A stretch of DNA of 38,279 bases from an uncultured Blautia sp. GTDB lineage: Bacteria > Bacillota > Clostridia > Lachnospirales > Lachnospiraceae. Positions 6,714 through 13,684 of this stretch are shown in pieces. Made by a program: the position numbers and the translations under genes. The notes below the pieces were generated by a model. That model was not told the DNA's origin. It did no database searches and was given only the letters and a program-made list of their open reading frames with translations. The stretch is from NCBI GenBank assembly GCA_934408705.1, contig CAKRVL010000020.1:1-38279 (forward strand), read 5' to 3'. How positions within the stretch are numbered: the first letter of the stretch is position 1; the number at the start of each line of letters is the position of its first letter.

Positions 6714-7544
6714 ATGTATACAGGAATTATTTATGAAAAGCAGGATTTGAGCAAACTATCCTGGGAACAAATTTCTTCCGTAGGCTGGATAGGCGGTTCT
6801 TTTTTGAAGGCTGTGGATTTTCAGAAAAAGTCTTTTCGATATTATAAGTTGTCTTGTTACGATTCTACAAAAGGGATTGTAGGACATGAGAGTGTGAATG
6901 AGTTAATTGCAGACAGGTTATTGAATATACTTGGCATTCCCCATGTGCATTATCAGCTGGTAAATGCCAGCATCAAACTGGAAAACAGAATTGTTGATAC
7001 CTGGCTTTGTGCTTCCGAAGATTTTCGGGAAAAGGAAGAAAGTAAGATTTCTTTTGATATTTTTTATGAGTTGGAAAAAAATGAAGGAGAAACACCGCTT
7101 TCGTTTTGTATTCGAAATGGATGGGAAGATCAGGTTTACGAAATGTTGCTGGTGGATTTTTTGATTTTGAACAGAGACCGTCATGGGGCAAATTTGGAAG
7201 TAGTAAAAAATAATCGGACAAGGGAATTCTATCTGGCACCTTTGTTTGATCATGGATTATCTCTATTATTCAGTTGCCATGATGAGGCAGAAATCAGAAA
7301 TTATAATGTGTTAGAGGATAAGCCAGTGCAGTGCTTTTGGGGAAGCTGTTCGGCAGCAGGAAATCTGGAGCTAATTCCAACAGGAAAACTTCCGAAGGTG
7401 AATCCTCTTCAGAAAAAACACAAGGCAGAATTGCTCATTGGACTGGAGCAGATTATGCCATACTGTTTTATGGAAAAAATATGGGAAATGCTATGGAAGC
7501 GGTGGGAAATTTATGAAGATTTTTGCAATCAAAGAAAGCAGTGA
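6714..7544 (+). CDS. HipA-like protein kinase
   Basis: A 276-aa protein with the HipA/PI4K-like kinase core: YYKLS with K45 as likely ATP-binding lysine, GHESVNELIADRLLNILGI (58-75) typical of HipA, catalytic loop LNRDRHGAN (152-160; D155, N160), and the metal motif LFDHG with D179. It is shorter than E. coli HipA (440 aa) and lacks its N-terminal domain, resembling the compact CtkA-like group. HipA kinases arrest growth by phosphorylating translation factors. The next gene overlaps its 3' end by 32 bases, as in toxin-antitoxin pairs. A GGGG site lies about 12 bases upstream of the ATG. Confidence 0.75.
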   Translation: MYTGIIYEKQDLSKLSWEQISSVGWIGGSFLKAVDFQKKSFRYYKLSCYDSTKGIVGHESVNELIADRLLNILGIPHVHYQLVNASIKLENRIVDTWLCASEDFREKEESKISFDIFYELEKNEGETPLSFCIRNGWEDQVYEMLLVDFLILNRDRHGANLEVVKNNRTREFYLAPLFDHGLSLLFSCHDEAEIRNYNVLEDKPVQCFWGSCSAAGNLELIPTGKLPKVNPLQKKHKAELLIGLEQIMPYCFMEKIWEMLWKRWEIYEDFCNQRKQ

Positions 7545-7860
7545 CAATTCTGAGACGGCGGTGTATGGCTGGCTTATTTATTTTGAAGAGAAAAAAGAGT
7601 TTCAGGTTAGACTTTGTGAAGAAATAGATTATTGGGAGTGTCCCCTTTTTCTTTCTTCTTTTGTGAAAAAAAGAGAATATGTGTTGGATGCCCATTGGAG
7701 CAGGGCATGGGTGCAGCAGAGAATCCTTCCCTGGGAACGTCAGAATCTGCAGGCGATTTTAATGAAAAATCAAATGGAAGAGTATGATGAATATGAACTT
7801 TTGTTGTGTACACAGGGACACTGTGGACAGGATGATTGTTATTTAGAACTGCAAAATTAG
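7513..7860 (+). CDS. Unknown protein overlapping the HipA-like gene (115 aa)
   Basis: Starts at an ATG inside the 3' end of the kinase gene, in another frame, so the two are probably translationally coupled. The frame is open further upstream, but the 32-base overlap start is the sensible one. The product is acidic, rich in aromatic residues and has several cysteines near the C-terminus (CTQGHCGQDDCY). No domain recognised. Its position suggests a partner or antidote of the kinase, but no DNA-binding motif of the HipB type is seen. Confidence 0.65.
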   Translation: MKIFAIKESSDNSETAVYGWLIYFEEKKEFQVRLCEEIDYWECPLFLSSFVKKREYVLDAHWSRAWVQQRILPWERQNLQAILMKNQMEEYDEYELLLCTQGHCGQDDCYLELQN

Positions 7861-8311
7861 ATTATATAAATGAATTTTTTTAGTAATTGGTGAATGAAAA
7901 AATATATCAAAATGAAAAAAGTTTTTAGACGTATTGTATTGACAAAAGAAGGCTTATGTGATATGTACGCATACTCCCCGAAGGTTTTGGAGGGGTTCCA
8001 GAGAGAAAAAAACAGGTTACTGAAGAAAAATTTTTAGAGGAAATATGTAGCGGAGAATAACGTCGGTAAGCTATACTATACTCATCTCGAGAGAAATATA
8101 GAAGTACTTCTTCAAATAACTGAATCAAAATCAGATGAGGTGATGTGAAGCAAAGTAAGGCAATGTAAGGTAATGCGAAGTAATGCAGCGCGATGCTGCT
8201 ATAAGTAACGTAATGTAGAGCAAAGCAAATGTAATGTAGGGCCTCGTAAAGCAGAGTGATGTCAGGTAATCGGTAACTGCTGTTATTGATTGATCAGATG
8301 GAGGCTGCAAA
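7861..8311. other. Gene-free 450-bp stretch
   Basis: It holds a perfect TTGACA (7939-7944) with only a weak TATGTA 17 bases on, a 41-codon frame at 7912-8037 without ribosome binding site, a perfect 12-bp palindrome AGAAGTACTTCT at 8100-8111 that could be an operator, and the pentamer-periodic tract listed separately. Nothing else could be assigned. Confidence 0.5.
8136..8274 (+). repeat. Degenerate 5-bp periodic tract (long copy)
   Basis: About 135 bases can be read as degenerate pentamers of the type GYRAN, for example GCAAA GTAAG GCAAT GTAAG GTAAT GCGAA GTAAT. A small GCAGC/GCTGC hairpin lies in the middle. It ends about 38 bases before the ATG of the HTH gene at 8312. A shorter tract of the same kind precedes the Thg1-like gene. 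Function unknown. Confidence 0.6.
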
Positions 8312-8638
8312 ATGAGCAATGTTGTTGAAAAAGAGAAAAGAAACACATCTGGATTTACCCCGGAGACTGTGAAGGAAAATATGTGCCATTTTATGGATAA
8401 CGAAAATCTGAGTATAGCTAATATGCAGATGATTGCAGGAACGGAAACTGTGCAGGCTGTTTACTACTGGATGAAAGGAGAGAGAGTTCCTAGTATTGAT
8501 GCATTTTATTCCATTTGTACTGCATTTTGCAGTAAGAAAGTACACATCGAGGACTTTCTGAAAGAAGATGGAATTCCCTTGAAAGTGGATAAGAAGAATG
8601 CCAAATGGACAAATCTTTATTGCGAAAACAGCAAGTAA
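8312..8638 (+). CDS. HTH (XRE-like) small protein (108 aa)
   Basis: Starts at ATG with TGGAGG nine bases upstream. Residues about 17-75 look like a compact helix-turn-helix, with the recognition part VQAVYYWMKGERVPSIDAFY closely following the pattern of the XRE protein at 1852. The N-terminal 16 residues and the basic C-terminal tail are not typical. It lies between the HipA-like pair and the Thg1-like gene, with the pentamer tract as its leader, so it may regulate this second half of the island. Confidence 0.75.
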   Translation: MSNVVEKEKRNTSGFTPETVKENMCHFMDNENLSIANMQMIAGTETVQAVYYWMKGERVPSIDAFYSICTAFCSKKVHIEDFLKEDGIPLKVDKKNAKWTNLYCENSK

Positions 8639-8650
8639 AATAGTAAAAAA

Positions 8651-8679
8651 GCGTTCCCTTTGAAGGAAAAAGGGAACGC
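8651..8679. terminator. Perfect 11-bp hairpin after the HTH gene
   Basis: GCGTTCCCTTT (8651-8661) and AAAGGGAACGC (8669-8679) with a 7-base loop. Six A residues precede it, so on the minus strand it is followed by TTTTTT; on the plus strand, the direction of the neighbouring genes, no T-run follows. It may act on plus-strand RNA only as a structural element. Confidence 0.5.
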
Positions 8680-8710
8680 GCCAGTTCAAAATTTTCAACC
8701 TGTGCGTTAA

Positions 8711-8739
8711 ATGACAGCTTGAAATTCACTTGTTATAAT
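8711..8739 (+). promoter_or_regulatory. Promoter of the Thg1-like gene
   Basis: ATGACA (8711-8716), exactly 17 bases, TATAAT (8734-8739) with TG in the extended -10 position. Transcription would start near 8746, giving a leader of about 75 bases that contains the short pentamer tract. Confidence 0.65.
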
Positions 8740-8761
8740 AAAATTGAATTAGAAAATTCCA

Positions 8762-8798
8762 CAATGCAATGGTGATGCAGCTTAATGTAATGTGAAGA
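8762..8798 (+). repeat. Degenerate 5-bp periodic tract (short copy)
   Basis: Reads GCAAT GGTGA TGCAG CTTAA TGTAA TGTGA, the same texture as the long tract at 8136-8274. It sits in the leader of the Thg1-like gene, just before its AAGGAGGAAGG ribosome binding site. Confidence 0.45.
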
Positions 8799-8822
8799 AA
8801 AAGATTAAGGAGGAAGGCTAAG

Positions 8823-9638
8823 ATGGAGAGATCGGATTTAGCGAGGCGCATGAAGCAGTATGAAGCGGTTCCAAAGACTGTTTTGATGCGTAGAACACCG
8901 GTGATCCTTCGGATTGATGGGAGATCCTTTCATACCTTGACCAGAGGATTTCACAAGCCCTTTGATAAGGTGTTGAATCTGTCTATGATAGACACTATGA
9001 GATTCCTATGTGAGAATATTCAGGGCTGTGTACTGGGCTATACGCAATCTGATGAGATCACGTTGGTTCTTGTCGATTACAAGAAACTTACATCAGATCC
9101 ATGGTTTGGATATGAAGTACAGAAGCTATGTAGCATCGGAGCAAGTATGGCTACTGTTGGTTTTAACAATGCCTTTTCCAGACATGTGGAAGATTATGGA
9201 CTGTACAACAGAGGAAGTATATTCTATAACAGATATCTGAACGTTCTGGAAGTAGGAGCGATGTTTGACTGTCGTGCATTTAACGTTCCACGGGAAGAGG
9301 TGACCAACAATATTTATTGGCGGCAGTTGGATGCAAGCAGAAATTCCATTCAGATGCTGGGACAGGCCCACTTCACCCATAAGGAACTGCAGAATAAAAA
9401 CTGCAGTGAAATCCAGGACATGTTGATAACACAGAAAGGAATTAATTGGAACGATCTTCCGGTATATCAGAAACGAGGTACCTGTTGCGTGAAATGTAAA
9501 GGGCTTATGGAACCGGAAACAGATGACACAATGGATGATGTGGAAAGAAGCTGGTGGAAAGTAGATCTGAACATTCCCATTTTCAAAGGGGATGACAGGA
9601 ACTATATAGAATGTCTGCTGGAACCAGAAGAGAAATGA
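8823..9638 (+). CDS. Thg1-like 3'-5' RNA polymerase (tRNA guanylyltransferase family)
   Basis: A 271-aa Thg1-like protein. RIDGRSFHTLTRGFHKPFD (30-48) carries the first metal aspartate D32 and K45; YTQSDEITLV (73-82) carries D77 and E78. The later part (NNIYWRQLDASRNSI, HFTHKEL, KGINWNDLP) also fits the family. Eukaryotic Thg1 adds G-1 to tRNA-His; bacterial Thg1-like proteins rebuild truncated tRNA 5' ends in the 3'-to-5' direction using the other strand as template. In this island that adds 5'-end repair to the sealing done by the ligases. It has its own promoter and is followed 18 bases on by a small coiled-coil gene. A cysteine pair (CCVKC, 221-225) is near the C-terminus. Confidence 0.9.
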   Translation: MERSDLARRMKQYEAVPKTVLMRRTPVILRIDGRSFHTLTRGFHKPFDKVLNLSMIDTMRFLCENIQGCVLGYTQSDEITLVLVDYKKLTSDPWFGYEVQKLCSIGASMATVGFNNAFSRHVEDYGLYNRGSIFYNRYLNVLEVGAMFDCRAFNVPREEVTNNIYWRQLDASRNSIQMLGQAHFTHKELQNKNCSEIQDMLITQKGINWNDLPVYQKRGTCCVKCKGLMEPETDDTMDDVERSWWKVDLNIPIFKGDDRNYIECLLEPEEK

Positions 9639-9656
9639 GTGTAGGAGGAGATAACT

Positions 9657-10043
9657 ATGGGACTGACAATTAAAAGAGCACGAGATGAGTTTTCATCACA
9701 CATGACAGCAATTCAGAACCTGTACAATGAGGCAAAAAGAGATAACAGCATCAAGCGCGCAAGCTGTGAGGCTGAATTGGAGAGGACAAAGATAAAACTG
9801 AGAGAAACGGAGAAAAAACTGCAGGAAACAGAGAAGAAATACGATGATTTGCTGCAGGAAATAAGAAGTGTGTTTTCCTTTGTGAAAGAGAAAGAAGATT
9901 TAAGTAAAGATGTGGATACGACAGATGGATCTTCTGTTGGTAGTGAGAAGCAAGACGATTTCCCGGCTTTTGATGATGAAGATGACGAGAATGAGGATTT
10001 CCCGGCTGATAATGATGACATTGATGAGGCAGAATGGGTGTAG
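9657..10043 (+). CDS. Small acidic coiled-coil protein (128 aa)
   Basis: Follows the Thg1-like gene by 18 bases with a strong TAGGAGGAG site, so the two are an operon. Residues 20-75 form a charged coiled coil (repeated ET-EKKLQETEKK). The tail is very acidic with two FPA-containing repeats (DDFPAFDDEDD and EDFPADNDD). No enzyme motif. The acidic tail could mimic nucleic acid or bind the polymerase; both ideas are inference. It ends the island, before a two-way hairpin shared with the convergent ABC operon. Confidence 0.75.
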   Translation: MGLTIKRARDEFSSHMTAIQNLYNEAKRDNSIKRASCEAELERTKIKLRETEKKLQETEKKYDDLLQEIRSVFSFVKEKEDLSKDVDTTDGSSVGSEKQDDFPAFDDEDDENEDFPADNDDIDEAEWV

Positions 10044-10071
10044 GAAACCTGAAATTACATAACAAAATGAT

Positions 10072-10098
10072 GAAAAGAGGGGCATCACCCCTCTTTTC
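10072..10098. terminator. Bidirectional terminator between island and ABC operon
   Basis: Perfect 11-bp stem GAAAAGAGGGG / CCCCTCTTTTC with loop CATCA; the T residues lie in the stem arm. It serves the coiled-coil gene on the plus strand and overlaps the last codons of the minus-strand permease gene. Confidence 0.75.
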
Positions 10099-11233
10099 TA
10101 TACCTGGAAACAACCAGAATCAGACACACAAACACAACAGCGAACAGTATTTGAATTCCCATACTGATTCGGATCTTTTCAAGCAGCTCAGGAGTAAGTG
10201 TATGGTGCCGGCTCAGAATTTCATTTACCTGTTCATACCAGTAGACAGGCAGAAACTGTGAAACCTTCAGAACTGATTTGTCCATCAGATTCATGGGAAC
10301 GAAAACACCACAGAGGAAACACATGGAGAGAGAAACAAGGTTGGCTACGCCGCTTAAGATATTGCTGTTGGGAATAAACATTCCAATCAGATAGGAAAGG
10401 GACAGTGCGACGATCAGCATAAGCAGTGTATTCACTATATAATAGCCACGAAGTGCAGAGCCCAAAAAGGTATTTCCGTACATCATTGACACGCCCAGGA
10501 TTCCAAGAAGCCACAGGAAAGCACCAATTACTCCCATAGCCAGCAGTCCTTCCAGGGACTGGCGTCTCACAGAAATGGCAGAAGCCTCCATCCTTTTCTG
10601 GATATCCCCTTTCTTAAAGGCCATAAGAATATATCCCATGGTATAGCAGAGTGCACCAAGAAAAAGATAAGGAATATAACGAAAATAATAGATATAAGGT
10701 ACCTGGTCGCTGCTTGCAGAGTTAGAATAAAGTTTGGTAACAGGTTCATGAACCTCAGTTTTTACCCCTTGAATGGCTTCCTCCTGGGAAAAGCCAGCAG
10801 CCAGATAGGTTCGGATGGTATTGATGTAACTGTTGATCTGCTGATCCACATAATAGGAGCTGTAGGAGCCGGGAACCTTGGTTACCTTCAATGGCTCATT
10901 TTTCAAAAGGCAAGTCTCATAAAAATCAGCTGGAATCTGCACAATATACTCAACATTACGGTAAAAAAGATTTTCCTGAAGAGCTTCCGGATCTTTTTTC
11001 ATGAGAATCACATTATGGATGCTGTCAAGATAATCAATGAATCCCTGTGCAAGAACACCCTGATCTTCCTGTACCACACCAATATTAATGCTGGCATTTG
11101 CATAAAGGCTGTTCTCGCTTTTTCCGGCAGCCATCTGCATAACCAAAGCCACGGAAAAGAAAATGCCGAGATATATAATGATCATCCCAATATTCTGACG
11201 TAAAATTTTCATATAGCATTTAAATACTGTCAT
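10085..11233 (-). CDS. ABC-2 type transporter permease
   Basis: A 382-aa membrane protein. One membrane segment at residues 15-35 is followed by a long extracytoplasmic domain (about 40-185) and then a block of five membrane helices (190-375), the layout of ABC-2 permeases of drug or peptide exporters. It is the last gene of a three-gene minus-strand operon; its start overlaps the end of the preceding permease gene by 14 bases. Substrate cannot be told. The pairing with a two-component system suggests export of, or defence against, a cell-envelope-active compound (inference). Confidence 0.85.
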   Translation of the reverse strand: MTVFKCYMKILRQNIGMIIIYLGIFFSVALVMQMAAGKSENSLYANASINIGVVQEDQGVLAQGFIDYLDSIHNVILMKKDPEALQENLFYRNVEYIVQIPADFYETCLLKNEPLKVTKVPGSYSSYYVDQQINSYINTIRTYLAAGFSQEEAIQGVKTEVHEPVTKLYSNSASSDQVPYIYYFRYIPYLFLGALCYTMGYILMAFKKGDIQKRMEASAISVRRQSLEGLLAMGVIGAFLWLLGILGVSMMYGNTFLGSALRGYYIVNTLLMLIVALSLSYLIGMFIPNSNILSGVANLVSLSMCFLCGVFVPMNLMDKSVLKVSQFLPVYWYEQVNEILSRHHTLTPELLEKIRISMGIQILFAVVFVCLILVVSRYRKEG

Positions 11234-12344
11234 AACTTTCCCTCCGAATCAGTAAAAAGGAAGCTGTCACCAAAATCACACTCATAGCAGCAAGGATAAT
11301 CAGATTACGGTAGTAGCGTCCCAGATCATCATATACATTGATACAGTAAAAAGCGTCCGAGATAAGGGCTGCCGGGTTGATCCGGTTGACAAAAGGAGCA
11401 TTCTTTTCTACCAGGTCCTTCATAGTATTGTTCATAAGTCCGGACAGAAAACTACAGACCATGGAGAAACCAAGAATAATACCAATCTTTACGCCCTCCT
11501 TCATTTTTCCAAGACTTCCCACAAAAAATCCAATAGAAACGCCGATGAGAGATCCGAAAAAAGAGATCAGCAGCATTGGTCCTAATTTTCCCTGAAAATC
11601 CAGCTTCAAAATATAACGAAGATAGATCAGAAGTACGATCACATCGAAATAGCCAAGTAAAAACGAAGCAATCTGTTCAGAGAGAATCAGCGTTAGCTTA
11701 TGAGTAGGAGTGACACATCGTCTTGCTGCCAGTGCGGTAAGATTGGCCTGAAGGGTTATGGCAGAGCCAAATCCGATAAAGCAGCCATAGAGGCAGGTCA
11801 TTGCGATTAATGCATAGAAAAACTGTACACTTCCGTTGATGGTATGACCGCCGAGGGAAACCTGGGTAATGGCCTCCTGCTGGTTTAACATCTGACGGAT
11901 TCCCTTCCACAGACCAGAGGGGTGAGTACGGACAATCTGCTGGATGGTGTTTTTCCCTGTTTCGTAGCTGGATAAAACAGACTGAAGAATACTTTGTGGA
12001 ATTCCATTTGCAACAACTGTGAGAGAAGGAGATTTACCAACATAATAAATTCCGGAAATCTGTTCATTCTCTAACCGGGAAAGTGCATCGGATTCAGAGA
12101 ATTCCTGAGTGGAAATCAGATGATTTTCATTATTTTCCACCTGGTCCAGAAACATCAGGAATAAGGTATCTGGTTTCTTTTCTTTTACAATTCCAACCTG
12201 TACAGTTTCGAAATCGGCATCATTAATATTTCCAAAGGCAAAATAGAACATAGTTCCAAGAAGAAGTGGAAAAACAAGAGGCCAGAAGGTTGTGGCGAAA
12301 TTCTTCACCTTCACCAGAAGGTTGTATTTGATCAAATGCAGCAT
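11220..12344 (-). CDS. ABC-2 type transporter permease
   Basis: A 374-aa paralogous permease with the same layout: an N-terminal anchor (about 18-38), an extracytoplasmic domain to about 165, then five to six membrane helices. The ribosome binding site AAGGAGG precedes the ATG closely. With the next gene's product it probably forms a heterodimeric membrane channel driven by the ATPase encoded just upstream (12 bases away on the minus strand). Confidence 0.86.
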   Translation of the reverse strand: MLHLIKYNLLVKVKNFATTFWPLVFPLLLGTMFYFAFGNINDADFETVQVGIVKEKKPDTLFLMFLDQVENNENHLISTQEFSESDALSRLENEQISGIYYVGKSPSLTVVANGIPQSILQSVLSSYETGKNTIQQIVRTHPSGLWKGIRQMLNQQEAITQVSLGGHTINGSVQFFYALIAMTCLYGCFIGFGSAITLQANLTALAARRCVTPTHKLTLILSEQIASFLLGYFDVIVLLIYLRYILKLDFQGKLGPMLLISFFGSLIGVSIGFFVGSLGKMKEGVKIGIILGFSMVCSFLSGLMNNTMKDLVEKNAPFVNRINPAALISDAFYCINVYDDLGRYYRNLIILAAMSVILVTASFLLIRRESYDSI

Positions 12345-12355
12345 AGTTAACCTCC

Positions 12356-13297
12356 TTAATCTCGCAGCTGTTTTCCGGTGATTTCCAGAAATACATCGTT
12401 TAAAGTAGGAAGCTGAGAGGAAACCTGTCCAAAAGGAATATCCTGGTTCTGCAGATAATTCAGAAGCCGGATCAGATTATGGCGTGCGCCGGTACAGCGG
12501 ACTGTCAGAATCTGTTCTTCGTAATGAAGGTCAAATACATGGGGAAGGACACGGATATCTGCAAGGTTCGCAGGGGAAAGGGGAACAGCCTCGATAGTAA
12601 TAGTTTCGCCGGTTTTGATCATTTTTTTCAATTCATCTTTGGTTCCGGACGCAATCACATGACCATGATCCATAATGGCAATTCTGGTACAGATCTGTTC
12701 TACTTCCTCCATGTAATGAGAAGTATAAATAATAGTGGAACCCTGTTCGTTCAGCTTCTGGATCCCTTCCAGGATCTTATTCCTGCTTTGTGGATCAACG
12801 GCTACAGTTGGCTCATCCATGATGATCAGCCGCGGTTTATGGGCGATTCCACAGGCAATGTTCAGTCTGCGAAGAAGACCGCCGGAAAGCTTTTTCGGCC
12901 GCATTTTCCGATAGTCATTCAGATCAGCAAAGGAGATGGCGTCCTCGACCAGCTCCTTACGTTTCTTTTTGTCTGAAACATAAAGCCCACAGAAATAGTC
13001 AATATTTTCGTAAACAGTCAGTTCATCAAAAACAGCAACATTTTGTAATACAATGCCTATCTGTTGTTTTACCTGATAATTATCCGGTCGCATGTCTTCT
13101 CCGAAAATGCGAATGACACCTTTATCGTATTTCAGGAGGGAAAGCATACAATTGATAGCTGTAGTTTTTCCGGAACCATTTGGTCCGAGAAGTCCAAATA
13201 TTTCCCCTTCCGAAATATTCAGGTTCAGATGATCCAGCGCCACCAGGTCACCGTATCTTTTTACCAGATTTTCTATTTGCACAATATTAGCTGACAT
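12356..13297 (-). CDS. ABC transporter ATP-binding protein
   Basis: From the ATG at 13297 (site AGGGAGG) it is 313 aa; a longer frame begins at 13339 without a site. Walker A is GPNGSGKT (38-45), the signature is LSGGLLRR, Walker B is LIIMDEPTVAVDP, and the switch histidine is in TSHYMEE. The C-terminal 80 residues are the usual extension of ABC-2 exporters of the CcmA/NatA type. First gene of the operon, whose upstream region faces the kinase gene. Confidence 0.93.
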   Translation of the reverse strand: MSANIVQIENLVKRYGDLVALDHLNLNISEGEIFGLLGPNGSGKTTAINCMLSLLKYDKGVIRIFGEDMRPDNYQVKQQIGIVLQNVAVFDELTVYENIDYFCGLYVSDKKKRKELVEDAISFADLNDYRKMRPKKLSGGLLRRLNIACGIAHKPRLIIMDEPTVAVDPQSRNKILEGIQKLNEQGSTIIYTSHYMEEVEQICTRIAIMDHGHVIASGTKDELKKMIKTGETITIEAVPLSPANLADIRVLPHVFDLHYEEQILTVRCTGARHNLIRLLNYLQNQDIPFGQVSSQLPTLNDVFLEITGKQLRD

Positions 13298-13333
13298 GAT
13301 TGTCCTCCCTGAAAAATTCTGATGTCTTTTGCC

Positions 13334-13518
13334 ACTCATTTGATACCCGGATTGCTACGCAGCTACGCTGCTCCCGCAATCCTCCAAATATTCGAAATCC
13401 ACTGATTTACTGCGTAAATCACTACTTTCTCATATTTGGCGTGTCCCAAGTTCAAAAGCCTTATCGTGCAAGCACGAACAGCTTTTTGACCTTTGGACAC
13501 TGGTATCATATTATGAGT
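13334..13518. repeat. Three-armed palindromic element
   Basis: Outer stem ACTCAT (13334-13339) with ATGAGT (13513-13518) and TGATACC (13341-13347) with GGTATCA (13502-13508). Inside are three hairpins: GGATTGC/GCAATCC (13349-13382) with inner GCAGC/GCTGC; CCAAATA/TATTTGG (13384-13439) with inner GATTTAC/GTAAATC; and GTGTCC/GGACAC (13441-13500) with inner TCGTG/CACGA. It would lie in the leader of the ABC operon mRNA if that starts near 13514. It is either a mobile REP/MITE-like element or a structured RNA; I cannot tell which. Confidence 0.55.
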
Positions 13519-13520
13519 TC

Positions 13521-13585
13521 AGTATAAAAGAAAAAAGGAAAAATACCTAGTGTGAAATGTCATTCCTTTTTTGTGACAAATGTCA
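13521..13585 (-). promoter_or_regulatory. Response-regulator boxes and ABC operon promoter
   Basis: TGTGAAATGTCA (13551-13562) and TGACAAATGTCA (13574-13585) match at 10 of 12 positions, 23 bases apart, two helical turns. The second is an inverted repeat TGACA-2-TGTCA. On the minus strand they lie just upstream of TATACT (13521-13526), which has no good -35, the arrangement of an activator-dependent promoter. The likely activator is the response regulator encoded at 14794. Confidence 0.4.
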
Positions 13586-13603
13586 TAATGTGAGGATAGC
13601 TTC

Positions 13604-13633
13604 TTTACAGTGTATAGATTCGTATACTATAAT
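13604..13633 (+). promoter_or_regulatory. Promoter of the kinase/regulator pair
   Basis: TTTACA (13604-13609), 18 bases, TATAAT (13628-13633). Transcription would begin near 13640, which rules out the GTG at 13610 as the kinase start and supports 13685. Confidence 0.5.
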
Positions 13634-13684
13634 GAAAAAAATGTTCTCGTAATTATTTCCGGAGAAAAGAAAGCAGGTGACAGT

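Noticed and set aside
7912..8037. 41-codon frame beginning MKKVFRRIVL after the HipA-like pair
   Set aside because: No ribosome binding site and AT-rich context; a frame of this size is expected by chance.
8131..8346. 71-codon minus-strand frame over the pentamer tract
   Set aside because: Opposite to all neighbours, no ribosome binding site, and its repeating residues only mirror the 5-bp periodicity.
1..10100. Integrative element with recombinase and att sites
   Set aside because: No integrase, transposase or relaxase gene is visible, and I found no direct repeat of the tRNA ends at the right border.
13300..13527. Small plus-strand gene in the ABC/kinase gap
   Set aside because: It runs through the palindromic element and has no start signals.
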